DNA of 64,000 nucleotides from Pyropia yezoensis (GCA_009829735.1 CM020619.1:30835751-30899750); one strand, 5' to 3'. Positions 10,435-21,800 are shown, counted from the stretch's first letter. The notes: generated by a model not told the origin, from the sequence alone. Program-made: numbers and translations.

Positions 10435-13400
10435 GGTTCATAGCCCGACCCCCGCTCAGGAGCATGTTTTCTTATCATTTTGAGCATACTGGGGTGGTGT
10501 CCCATGTAGCTCAAGTCATATCAGAAAACACTCTCTCGGAGGGGTCTGCTTCATAGTGCCGAATCCTAGAGGAGAGCATGTTTTGGTATGTGTTTTGACA
10601 GTCATACATGTCATGGCCGAGGGATGGGGGGTGAGCTTCATAGCGCAACCCTTTCTTAGGAGCATGTTTTCATAGCATATTGAACGCACTGGGGTGGTCT
10701 CCCATGTAGCTCGCTCTCTCGGCTCAGGACCTTCCTTTCGGGACACTTTTCGATGGGTACCTTTGGGGTGGGCATGTTCTGGCATATGAAGCATTGGTCA
10801 CGAGGCTCGTAGCCCGTATACATACCAAAACAGTCATCATATGTCTTTCTGGCGGGGGACGGTAGTCTTACCTTGCCTTTACCTGGAGCATGTATTTCGT
10901 ACGATACCGGACGGCCAGCGCCGCTGTCCAGTCGTCAGCCGTACTTCATATGCGCGTTTCCTGCTTGGAACGTTTGACATGGAAGGGCATCATATCAGAA
11001 GCATGTTTTTTTATCTGAGCATGTAGGTTGGCAGGCTCTTCAGTCGTCTACCTGTGTAAATGCACTTCGAAGGAACCTTTTGGTATTGAACGGCTTCTGC
11101 CCAGACATTATCGTGAGCTTGTTCTCGCTCGATGGTACGCTGGTTGCTGCGGTGTTTCCCACAGCAGACGCATTTCTAGGGCAGGAGCCCTCTCTGCAGA
11201 TGGGCAGATCTGCAGAAAGGGGTTCCCCTTCATGACGCAGTTCAATGGCTGGGTAAACGGAGTGCTATCCAGCAGCCTCAAACCTCTTGGGGATGTACAC
11301 CCATACCAGCATTGTTTGTTGAGAGGGGTCGGCTCTACGAGTGGGTCCCTATACTGCGACCGCATTCAGATACGTAGACGGTCTGTACCCAAACTGCCCT
11401 ATTGGCTGATTGTCCTTCGTCCCTCGTGCGCACGCGTCGCTGGCTGAATGGGCTTGTTCTTGTGGAGTGCCGCGTTTATCAAAGAATCGGTCTGCATACA
11501 GCGACCTCACCTGTGTATTGCCGGCTGAATGGGCTTTTCCTTATGGAGCGCCGTACTCTTCCAAGAATCGGTTTCTATACAGCGACCTCATTAACATACA
11601 AGGCCCCCTTTTCTATAGACTTGCCATTTGGCTGATTGTCGTGACGGTCGCTGCCTCTTCGGAGTTCTGTGTAGACGAGTCGCCCTCTGAGTGTGCCTGT
11701 CCTTACGGAGTGCCCGTGTCTTCTATGACCGGGTCCCCCATGCAGCGACCTCACTCAGAATCAAATGGAACCGTGGTGGAGAACCATGCAGACAGGCCGC
11801 CGTCTGAATGGACAAGTACTACGTGGGGAATCGTGTGAAAGTAGGAGGCATATGGTGTATGGACCCGTTGGGCCTTGCCTGTGCTATCTTCTCGAGTCAA
11901 CCGGTCCTCGACTCCTCTTTTCGCGACAGCAAGCTCTTGAGTTTGTCGTGGGTCAGGACGCTGTGGTATCAGTTTGTCTGTAGTGTGGGCTTCCATCAGA
12001 ACAGCACACGTCGTCTCGGTATATGACATTGCTGCTTCATGGTCCCGAGTTTGGTAGTATGGTTCCATGTCGGTCCGCTCACCTCCCATTCATAATGTCT
12101 TTCATATCATCCGCACAGTATGTCTTGTCAGGATAGCATTCTGTATGGCAGTCGACAGACCAGGCCCTATGCCGCAGCAGTCTTTGATTATTTGGCGAGC
12201 GCATATATCCCTCAATGTGTTCATAGCTGTTATGGATCTTGAGTGAGGTGTGCCAGAAAGATACGCCACCAGTCTCTGGAAAGGTGCTTGTAGTATGAGA
12301 AGAGTTCATGTATGAAGAGCACATTCTTTTCTCTTATGACGGTACCGCGGGAACGGGCTGCTCGCATTATGCTTGTCAGGTGTCCAAGGTGCATGTAGGA
12401 TTGCTGAACCCACTGATACGGTCATGAGAATGGTCATATGGTGAGGTTCACTTCTCCATCGCTTTGTTTGTGTTCGATGTTTGGGTGGCTTCGGCCGCAT
12501 GGAAATCTCGGTCTGTACCTCATCAGGGAGGGTTTCCATGTGAGCAATCTCTCTAGTCGAACACACACCCATGGGCGTCCCGCTAGGCAAAATGTAGCTC
12601 TCGATCCGACAAAGCCTGCGGAGTGTTTTTCCGTGTGGCGTGAAAGGGGTCATACTGGATGTCTTCCTTTTGGACACCAGTCTGTTGGTATCTACGCATA
12701 CCATCTAGAGGGAGCAAAGAAAAGGCATGCAAGTGTCACAACAACAGAAAGGCCTTCCTGCTACTGTGTGTCCTTCTTGATGACCACGGGGGAGTACAAA
12801 GAGACATTTTAAAGGGATTCTTCTCCACAAGGCGGTGCTCTCGCGCAAAGGTGTTGCTCTGCACGCATCTTTATGATGATAGTTGCTCGCTCCTATGCGT
12901 CCACTTGTGAAAATACCTTCTCTCTTTGTCTGTTTCTATGACGCCCCTTCTGCTTTGCCATAGAGCATACTCAGGTACAGAAAGTGCTGTGACTTCCTTG
13001 GCCTTCTGCCAGAGAAATAGCCTGGTACTATAGAGAAATCTTTCTGGGCGCCGCCGCCCAGTGGAGAGTTCTTCACAGGCTCTGGAGTGTGTGTATGCCT
13101 ATGATCATCATAGCTCATGTGCACGCGCGGAAAAGCATCGACGTGGGATGGGGAAGAACACCATTCTGAGTGGGACAGTTCTTACTCTGCTTCCCTTGGT
13201 TGACGCTGTATGGGAATCGCTTTGCCTTGGGGGTACACCTTCCATTCCATGACAAAGCATTCGATCTATGCCCCGAACGTCATTCTACTTGAAGAGTCCA
13301 AAACTTGTCTGAGTGCGAGGCGAAGGCAGTCCTTTATTTATGCGGGGTCCGCCCTCACACTGTAGTCGGCACAGTCCCTTGTTTAGGGACTGCGCATGCG

Positions 13401-13823
13401 CAGCTCAATCTTCAACTGGAGAGGAAAAAACAAAACACAAGTTTGACACTCACATACTTGTTTTTTAGGACATTGATCTGTCAGCTGCCTCGCGGTGGTT
13501 GGCATTACGCCCCAAGCGGGGGGGGGAAAAACAATGAGTATGATTGATAAAAACCAGTGGGGAAAAAAGCGCGCTGTCGCACACGCTTGGTCACGGCCTC
13601 CAGTCGACGGCCCTCACTGGACCCCCCTGCGACTCCTGTTCGCTTTTGACAAGACACATCTGCGATATGGAAGAAATGCATGAGCAATTGTGCCGCAGCA
13701 ACAGCGGACGCGTAGCGATATGCATCCCTATTGTTTGTGACTTGGTACAAGAACGCGTGCCGGGAGACGGATTGCCCTTTGACTTTTCCTCCCGGGCCGC
13801 CGCTCTACCCTTGACGTAACTAT
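10435..13823. repeat. Putative rDNA spacer/ETS upstream of the SSU gene, with degenerate subrepeats
   Basis: Two blocks of imperfect direct repeats are visible. Around 10435-10720 a unit of about 200 bp recurs: AGGAGCATGTTTTC followed by ACTGGGGTGGT and CCCATGTAGCTC at 10455 and again at 10658, with weaker echoes near 10880. Around 11310-11830 a unit of roughly 80-150 bp recurs, carrying CTGAATGGGCTT, GAGTGCCG and ACAGCGACCTCA or close variants (11441, 11523, about 11690). Their position directly upstream of SSU rRNA suggests intergenic spacer or external transcribed spacer. No protein gene is supported. About 11840-13823 shows nothing further. Confidence 0.55.
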
Positions 13824-14391
13824 TTACCTGGTAGATCCTGCCAGCAGTCATATGCTTGAATCAAAGACTAAGCCATGCATGTCTGAGTATAAACATTAAT
13901 AAACTGGTGCAACTGCGAATGGCTCATTAAAACAGTTATAGTTCCTTTGGCAACAAGACTACTTGGATAACCGTGGTAATTCTAGAGCTAGTACATGCCT
14001 CAACGCCCGACATACGAAGGGTGGTATTTATTGGATAAAAAACCATTGTTATCTTTCCGGAGCGCTTTGAGATGACTCACAAGAACTTTTCGGATTGCAT
14101 GGCTTCGTGCTGGCGACTCCACACCCAAATGTCTGCCCTATCAACTTTCGATGGAAGAGTATTGGTCTACCATGGTTTGGACGGGTGACGGGGAATTAGG
14201 GTTCGATTCCGAAGAGGGAGCCTGAGAAATGGCTACAACATCCAAGGGAGGAAGCAGGCGCGCAAGTTACCCAATCCCGACTCGGGGAGGTAGTGACAAA
14301 AAATAACAATAGAAGGCCCTTTAAGTCTTCCAATTGGAATTAGAACAATGTAAAATCCCTCATCCAGGATCCATTGGAGGGCAAGTCTGGT

Positions 14392-14901
14392 GAACACATG
14401 CATCAAAGCCCTCAAAAAAGAAAACCAGCGCCAGACGTCTCTTTCTGGAAGCAATCCATGCATGGGTTTGTTCCTCTCTGCATGGCCGTGTTGAAGGCGA
14501 GTAGACAAACGATGGGAAACCCGGCTTGGAACAGCAAACAACCACAGAGCCCCCATCACACACTTTTAAATCGCCAGGGAGTGCCCGCGAGGATTATCGC
14601 GCTCCACCGAGAGGTGAGAGCGAGCAATACCTCAGGACGCAGCAGTGTACGTCGTGGTACATGGATAGCAAAAACGTCAAGGATAGAGTTGATCCGCAGG
14701 GAAGCGCGAGTGCCGGCATGTGCCGTCTTATGATGAGCGCACACAGGAAAGGAGAACCTTCAGAGACTGTAATGAAGTGTGCGCAAGCTTAAGGGAGAGT
14801 CCAATCCACTGGGAAACCAGGTCCACAGCAGTAACGGGATGATGTTCGCCCCAGAGGACTGTGGAAGGCACCACCCAAGAGGGTGATGTCGGGTAGCAAT
14901 A
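14392..14901 (+). other. Group I intron in SSU rRNA at site 516
   Basis: This 510-bp segment separates GGCAAGTCTGGT from GCCAGCAGCCGCGG, that is, it follows E. coli position 516. Group I core elements occur in order: P-like (14568-14583), Q-like GATCCGCAGGGAAGC (14691-14705), R-like TTCAGAGACTGTAATG (14759-14774) and S-like AAGGGAGAGTCC (14791-14802), with GACT/AGTC available for P7. It has no homing-endonuclease ORF. The last base is ambiguous by one nucleotide. Site 516 introns are common in red algae and fungi. Confidence 0.82.
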
Positions 14902-16138
14902 GCCAGCAGCCGCGGTAATTCCAGCTCCAATAGCGTATATTAAAGTTGATGCAGTCAAAATGCTCGCAGTCGGACCTCGGAGCGCCCCCAGAGGCCGGGC
15001 TTTTGCCTTGTTGCCAGTGGGAGTTTGTCTCCTTTTGTCTGGACGCGGTGTGTGGGGACTTGACTGTCTCTGCGCGTTTACCTGCGGGTCGCCCATTTAC
15101 TGTGAAGAAAGTAAAGTGTTCAAAGCAGGCCAATCCCTGGAATATGTGAGCATGGAATGATAGAATCGGACTTGGGCTCTATTTTGTTGGTTTCCAGTGA
15201 CCAAGTTATAATTAAAAGGGAGGGTTGGGGGCATTCGTATTTCATTGTCAGAGGTGAATTTCTTGGATGAATGGAAGACGCACAACTACGAAAGCATCTG
15301 CCAAGGATGTTTTCATTGATCAAGAACGAAAGTTAGGGGATCAAAGACGATCAGACACCGTCGTAGTCTTAACCATAAACGATGCCGACTGGGCATTGGC
15401 GGGCGCACTTTTATATGACTCCGTCAGCACCCTTAGGGAAACTAAAGTCCTTGGGTTCTGGAAGGAGTATGGTCGCAAGGCTGAAGCTGAAAGAAATCGA
15501 CGGAAGGGCACCACCAGGACTGGAGACTGCGGCTTAATTAGACTCAACACGGGAAAACTTACCAGGTCCTGGCAGAAGAATGATTGACAGACTGAAAGCT
15601 CTTACTTGATTTTTTGGTTGGTGGTGCATGGCCGTTCTTAGTTGGTGGAGTCAACTTGCTGGTTAGTTCCGTTAACGATCGAGACCTCGTCCTGCTGAGT
15701 AGGTGCGCGCATTCCAGCACTGCGTTCTTACCTTTTTAGAGGGACTGTGCGCGTCTTGCGTATGGAAGATTGAGGGAATAAGAAGTCTGTGATGCACTAA
15801 GATGTTCTGGGCCGCACGCGCGCTACGCTGATGAATTCAACGAGTTGCATTTGATAGTCCTGGGTCGGAAGGCTCGGGTAATCTTTCGAAAATGCATCGT
15901 GCTGGGGATAGATCATTGCAGTTATTGATTTTCAACGACGAATTCCTTGTAGGCGCAGGTCATCAGCCTGCGCCGAATACGTCCCTGCCTTTTGTACACA
16001 CCGCCCGTCGCTCCTACCAATTGATTGGTCCGATGAAATGTCCGGATCGCGGCTAGTGTGATGGATTCGTCCAGAGCTGTAGCCGTGACAAGCTCATTTA
16101 TTCTTATCACTTAGAGGAAGAAGAAGTCGTAACAAGGC

Positions 16139-16638
16139 TTCCGTATTTTGTGGATGGGCACTCATGGCGTTCTTTTCGCCATCAGGATGTCCCCTTCCGT
16201 AGGAGAACGTACAGGAAGCCTTTGCGGCCCGAAAGGGTGCACAGTGCGTGTCTACAAATACTGATTCTGTGGTCAACGCAAGCAGCGGTTCTTGTCACGG
16301 AACTGCTGCGACTTTCGCAAATTGCGGAAGACCCTGAAGTAAACAAGCACCGCGGCTTAACGTGAACGCGTCAGGTGCAGCAGTCGGGGTAGCGCCCTGG
16401 CGGATGGTAATAGCTTGGTTGAATGGCACAATGGGCTAGCCGCAGCCAAGCCCCTAAGGTCGTTCGTGGCTATGGGGAAGGTTCACAGACTGTAAGGGAA
16501 GGGGTTTCTTCTACAAAAGAAGAAAAGAAGAAGATTAAGAGACAGTCGGTCCTCTGCGAGAGCAGTGTCGCAAGTGAGGAAGGCACCCATGAAAAGTGGG
16601 CGCTGGAGAGCCTCGTGAGCCCGATCAAGGGTGGGAAG
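16139..16638 (+). other. Group I intron in SSU rRNA at site 1506
   Basis: The intron begins just after GTAACAAGG (16137). Core elements are clear: P AAATTGCGGAAGACCC (16319-16334), Q GCCGCAGCCAAGCCCC (about 16439-16454), R GGTTCACAGACTGTAAGG (16480-16497) and S AAGAGACAGTCGG (about 16537-16549). A perfect hairpin ATGGCG/CGCCAT lies near 16164-16182. The 3' boundary is inferred from a G followed by TTTTCCG at 16639, right before the truncated LTR of A1. There is no ORF inside. Confidence 0.75.
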
Positions 16639-16648
16639 TTTTCCGATA

Positions 16649-16780
16649 AGTGGGGGGATTGCTCCGAAAGAGGGACGGAGTGTGTGCGACTTGCACTTCT
16701 TCCGGTTCCCCCGACACGGGAGGCAGCCCTTGTGCAACGCCCCAACTTGGGTGCCGTGTGTGCATGTGGTTTTTTCCACA
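16649..16780 (+). repeat. A1 5' LTR, truncated
   Basis: This is the last 132 bp of a 469-bp LTR ending in TTCCACA. It matches the 3' part of the A2 5' LTR (it shares the GGATTGCTCCGAAAG variant). The left edge is an abrupt switch from rDNA/intron sequence to LTR position about 338. Confidence 0.88.
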
Positions 16781-16782
16781 TT

Positions 16783-16800
16783 TGGTGGAGCAGCAGGGGA
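16783..16800 (+). other. Primer-binding site for tRNA-Ala (A1)
   Basis: TGGTGGAGCAGCAGGGGA lies 2 bp after the LTR. The first 17 bases are complementary to CCA plus bases 4443-4430 of the tRNA-Ala gene at 4344-4443. The 18th base (A) pairs with tRNA position 59 only if the T-loop insert is removed. Confidence 0.88.
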
Positions 16801-16899
16801 CAGAGGTAAACTTTACCTCCGGGTGCACCCGGGTGTAGGGGGCCCTCTGTCTCAGAGGAACGGTGGACTTGGACCGTGTCATACGGATCGTCAGCCAAC

Positions 16900-18846
16900 A
16901 TGGCTAGCTCGGACCCCCCGTCGTCTGGGGAGAACACGGGTGACGCACGTACTTCAGTGCCTTTGAATACTGGTGAGACACAGGTGGGTTTACCTGGGGT
17001 CGCAGAGGGACCAGAGGTCCCTCAAGCCAGCAGGACGGGAAGTGCGGGCGGGCAACAGGCCACCCCGACTCAGTCGGGAGTTCACTCGGGTGACACTTCT
17101 GATGTGGGTGGGCCGAAGTCTGGCCACCGTGTGGTATACTCAACGGGAACGTCCCAAGGGGTGAGGACTGTCCCCGCGGGTTCCACTCGGGTTGGAGCTA
17201 ACTTTGGCTTGGAGCCGTCGCCAACTAGGCTTTCGGAGGACGGCGGACCTCTGTTGGTCGGCGATGGGCTCGCGCCCATGCCCCCGGTTGAGACCCCTGA
17301 GGAACGTGGTTACCCCTCAGGCGGACTCCCGGAGGCGGACCGAGACTCAACTGGAGTCGTCAATCCACTCCTCGCGGAAACTGTCCGTCGGGAGGCGACC
17401 AATGTGTTGCGGCAGACTTTGCCGGACCTGGTGGTCACGATGACGAATACTATTCTGAATCAGATTGTGGCGAGTTTGCCAGATGGCCTTAATGTCCAGA
17501 CCGGATTGGGGCTTTCGAGCCCGCAGGCGCAGGGGGAATCTCCCCTGACGCCTATTCCGGGTCGCCCCGAACAGGGGGGGACCCCTGTGACTCCCAACGT
17601 GGGAGCCGCACCATTCTCGGTGGGGCGTACGCCCTTCACGGGGGAGCTCCCCTCGGAAACGCCGGCGGCTACACCAAGCTCGCCGTACCAGACTACAGGC
17701 GCTGAGGGTCAACTTACCCCAGTGCCACAGCGGCTGTTCCCTCAACGTGAGGTGCCGCCCATGATCCAGGTAGCCAACCCGGTCTACCAGAGGATCTTTG
17801 ACTGTGGGACCTACGCCCTCCACAACAAGTCGGTGGCGTATGGTCCTGACCAGGCCCGAGCCATGGGCCGTGCCAAGAAGAATGCACTTCATTCTTTTGG
17901 GCACAAAGCGGAGTGGGATGGAACTCCCCCCCTCCGTGTCTTTGAGTTCCTACGTCGTTTCACAAAAGCCTGTGACGACAATGCCATAAGTGAAGGCATG
18001 GCGTTTGACATGCTACAGGAGTTTACGAAGGGCGACCTACGGACAGAACTTATGTCCGTCATGCCCAGCTCCTCAAGTGGAAGCGCTGGTGAGGTGACGT
18101 CCTATTTGGAGCTCGTCAACTGGTTGTTGAGAGCCATGGTTGATGAGGCAGCGTTGGCTTCTCAAGTCGAGGAGTTTACGCAAGCCCATCAGGAAGAGGC
18201 GGAGGACGAGTTGTTCTTTGCGGAGCGAGTCCGTAAACTCAACAATCTTTGTGGGTTTCTTCATCCACAAGCTGTGGTGAAGAGTCGGTTTGTGGAGGGA
18301 CTCCATTGGTCAGTCCGGATGGAGCCCCGGGAGCATATCACTGCCCGGGCGACCCTGGCCGAATTGGCCAGGTTCTCTTACCGCAGAGGTGAGGCCTACC
18401 GCAAGTTGCGGGAGGAACAACGCCAGGAGCGTCAGGCCGAGTTGGCCAAGGAACGGGAGCAGGCGCGCTAGGCCAGAGAGTTGATAGAGGCACGCCGAAT
18501 CCGCAAGGAGAGGGTGGTAGCTGCCGTGGGAACTTCCCAGGGTATCCCTTCGTCTTCCCCAGTTGGGAAGACCCCTCCGGGAACTGACAATCGGTGTTGG
18601 AACTGCAACTCCGATGGGCACTGGGCATATGATTGCCCCAAGTTGAGTAAACGCATCCAACAACTTGTTAGGAATGCGAGTAAGAAGTCGGCTACGAACG
18701 AAGTACGTTCACGCCGCGAGGGTGGGTCTCGAGCGGTGGTGGCGGTCGCCACACCCTCGGCGGAGGGGGCGGACACGTCGTCCTCGGACTCGTCGTCTTC
18801 CTCCCCGCCCTCAGATTCGGACGCCAAGTCGACGGGAAACGAATGA
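16900..18846 (+). pseudogene. A1 gag, interrupted by one in-frame stop
   Basis: Gag would form the particle that packages element RNA in the cytoplasm. The frame opens at ATG 16900 (an in-frame GTG 24 bases earlier is not needed). The first 300 codons are Pro/Thr/Gly-rich and variable. Then comes a conserved helical capsid-like region (about 17800-18330), a Glu/Arg/Gln-rich coiled segment (about 18390-18520) and one zinc knuckle C-X2-C-X4-H-X4-C (about 18596-18640). TAG at 18469-18471 replaces the CAG present in A2, separating the knuckle from the capsid region. A Ser/Asp-rich tail ends at TGA 18844-18846, overlapping the pol frame. The slippery heptamer G GGA AAC sits at 18834-18840. Confidence 0.88.
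18834..18840 (+). promoter_or_regulatory. Putative -1 ribosomal frameshift site, gag-pol (A1)
   Basis: In the gag frame the codons read ACG GGA AAC GAA TGA, so G GGA AAC fits the X XXY YYZ rule. A -1 slip leads directly into the pol frame. Six bases downstream, CCGTT (18847) can pair with AACGG (18875-18879). The heptamer is conserved in A2 (33562-33568) and in family B (43732-43738, 55481-55487). Confidence 0.72.
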
Positions 18847-21800
18847 CCGTTGGGGCTGGTCGTCCGAAGCTCACAACGGCAGCCTCGGCCAAGTGGGCCA
18901 GGAGGACGAACCAACCGTGCCGGATACTGCGGCGACCTAACGGAGTCCGCCCACCTCGGGTAGGACTCCCCAAGAACGTAAAACCACGTCGGGTCATCGC
19001 GGTGCTGACGGGTGAGAACTTCCAGGTGGCTGGACGGGTGCAACTTGCCCCCGGCCGTGCCTGTTGTGCCCGTATCGTACTTGATACAGGGTCAAGAGCC
19101 TCCTTGATACGCAAGTCGCTATTACCCAAGGAGATGAAGCTCCAACGCTGGAGGTCTAAGGCCCACCATATGATTGACATCAATGGTGGGGTACTTCCCA
19201 TCGTTGGTGCCGTGACCCTACCAACTAGGTTGGGGACCCATGAGGTCGACGTAACCTATGGAGTAGTTGAGAATATATCGGTACCCCTGCTTCTGGGTAC
19301 CCCTTATGTTGTTACACAAGTGCCTTTGATTCGTGGCCATGAGTATTGGGTCAGGTTGATGAATGGGGAAACCATCCCCATTCTTGGTAAGGGAAAGTCT
19401 GTGGCTCCTGTGACAGTCTCACAGTCGAATCCTGTTTGTTCTGTGATGGAAGGGTTTACTGCTACCCTGCGTTTAGCCCGTAAAGTCACGTTGCCCCCCA
19501 ACTCGGTGGCGCACGTTGACGTTGTAACTGATTATACGGAGAACGGGTTTGTGCATCCTTACCCCCGTCTTGCTTGCAAGCACAAAGTGCATGTTGCCCT
19601 TGGCACGATGGACTCCAAAGCCGGAGTCCCGTGGAGGATACAGGTGATGAACCTGAGCTCGTCGCGCCAGTTCTTCAAGTCGGGAGCCAAGTTCGGCTAT
19701 ATCGACCAACACGAGGGACCGGTAGTAGCGGTCACCCTCAACGCGGGCGCAAGTAGCGACCCGAAGTCCGGAAAGGAGAAGCATCAAGCCAAGTCGGCCG
19801 CCTCTCCTCGACCCCATGTGAACATGGAGGGTGTCCCACCCAGGTTGAGGGTTCAAGTTGAACGCCTCTTGGACCAATATCACAAGTTGTGGGATGGTCA
19901 ATTGGGACTCATGAGAGCTACCCAACACCGGATCGAGTTGAAGCCCGGTGCACCCCCTATGCGCCATCAACCGTGTAGGGGAGGACCCCGTTCGAGGGCC
20001 CTCGTTAAGGAGCAAGTTGCTCGCATGGAGGCCCTCGACGTGATCGAGGCCAGCAACGCCGAGTGGGCGAGTCCGGTGGTTATCGTCCCCAAAGTTGATG
20101 GGACCCCCCGGGTTTGTATCGACTACCGTAAGCTCAACGAGAGCACGGTGAAGGACAGTTATCCCCTACCTAGGACGGATGACTGTCTGGGCTCTCTGGG
20201 GGAGGCAAACGTGTTCTCTACCCTGGACTGTAACGCGGGGTACTGGCAAATTCCCATTGCCCCGGAGGACAGGCATAAAACTACCTTTACCTGTCACTGT
20301 GGTACCTACCAGTGCAAGCGTCTACCGTTTGGTCTGTGTAACGCGCCGGCAACTTGCCAGCGCGCTATGGACATGATTCTGGCCGGAGTACGGTGGCAGA
20401 TCTGTCTTGTGTACCTAGACGATATTATTGTGTTCTCCCGAAGTCCGGAGGAACACATTGGCCATCTTGGCCAGGTGTTCAAGCTACTTGCTGACGCCGG
20501 TGTGTCACTGAAGGCGAGTAAGTGCCACCTCTTTACTCAAGAGGTGGAATACTTGGGACATGTTGTCCGTCCGGGGCGTCTCAGTGTCAACGAGAAGAAC
20601 TTGAGGGCCATCCGTAAGGCTCAGTACCCCCGGACCCAGACCCAGAGGAGGAGCTTCCTCGGGATGTGTAACGTGTACCGACGTTTCACCAAGGGCTTCG
20701 CCAAGGTTGCGAAGCCGTTGAATGAGTTAGTGAGCTCAACGCTACCGAAGAACCTGCCTCCCCCAAGTCGGGTGGACAGGAATCCTTTGAGACTCTTCGG
20801 GACCTTCTGCTGAAGCCCCCCATCTTGGCTATTCCCAGGTTGGGAGGCCACTACATCCTGGATGTGGACGCTAGCTCCGACCAACTTGGTTGTGTGTTGC
20901 TTCAGCAGCAGCCGGACAAGGAGTACTTGCCGGTGGGATACTTCAGTAAGGGGCTGAGCTCGGCCGAGAAGAACTACGGAGTCACCGAGTTGGAGGGACT
21001 CGCAGTGGTGGGGGCGGTGACATCACTTCGTCACTACCTGGAGGGTGAGAAGCTCCTCATCCGCTGTGACCACCGCGCGTTGCAGTTCATCTTCAAGACG
21101 GACTGTACGAACACTCGTCTCAATCGGTGGAGGGTCCGACTGGCACCCTTCAACTTTGATATTGAGTACCAACCTGGCAGGCAACATGCCCTTGCCGACG
21201 GCCTCTCTCGGGTACCTACCGAGGGGCTGGACACTAACCCAGTCGATGAGGACATCCCCATCGTGGGGGTAGTCACGCGCTCGGGTCAGGCGTTGAACCC
21301 CGAGGCGCCAGGGAACAAGAAGTACTTGCCCCTGTCCCTGGACGAGGTGGTGAAGGCCCAGGCCGAGGATCCCTTCTGCAAGTCGCAGAGGGATACACTG
21401 GATACAGTGGCGGAGACGCGGTTCTTTCTGGGAGACGATGGCCTCCTCATGAGGGGGGGGGGTAGTCCTGGGGACTGAACAACTTGTCGTCCCCGCATCC
21501 CTCAAGGACAGTATCCTTGAGAGGGAGCACAACGCTCCCACGGGTGAACACCTGGGGTCTAGTAAACTGTACCAGACCCTGAGGACCAGATACTACTGGC
21601 CGTCCATGGTGGTGGACATCTACAGTTGGGTGGCTGCCTGCACAAGTTGTGCACAGAACCGTCTGATGGAACGGCGGCCTACTACGGCTATGCTATTGTT
21701 CCCGGCCAAGGAGCCCTTCGCCGCGTTGGCGATGGACATCCTTGGGCCACTGCCAGTGACCGAGGAGGGCAACCAGTACATCCTGGTCATCTGTGACCGC

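Larger units (their letters stand above)
13824..16648 (+). rRNA. Small-subunit (18S) rRNA gene, split by two group I introns, truncated at the very 3' end
   Basis: The 5' end reads TACCTGGTAGATCCTGCCAG. Universal blocks follow in order: the central CGCGGTAATTCCAGCTCCAAT block (about 14911), CCATAAACGATGCC (about 15372), GACGGAAGGGCACCACCAGG (about 15498), CAACACGGGAAAACTTACC (about 15545), GGTGGTGCATGGCCG (about 15620), GTACACACCGCCCGTCGC (about 15993) and AAGTCGTAACAAGG (16124-16137). Exon 1 is 13824-14391 and exon 2 is 14902 to about 16138, so about 1.8 kb of exon. Intron 1 is 14392-14901 and intron 2 about 16139-16638. After intron 2 only about ten bases (TTTTCCGATA, 16639-16648) could be the last exon before a truncated LTR. 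Several near-invariant positions are changed, so the copy may be a pseudogene. No 5.8S gene follows. Confidence 0.9.

Noticed and set aside
14233..15587. ORFs of 60-120 codons across the SSU region
   Set aside because: They lie in rRNA exons and a group I intron; no endonuclease motif (LAGLIDADG, His-Cys box) is present.
16139..16650. ITS1 and 5.8S rRNA after the SSU gene
   Set aside because: The interval holds group I intron core elements and then LTR sequence; no 5.8S motif is seen.
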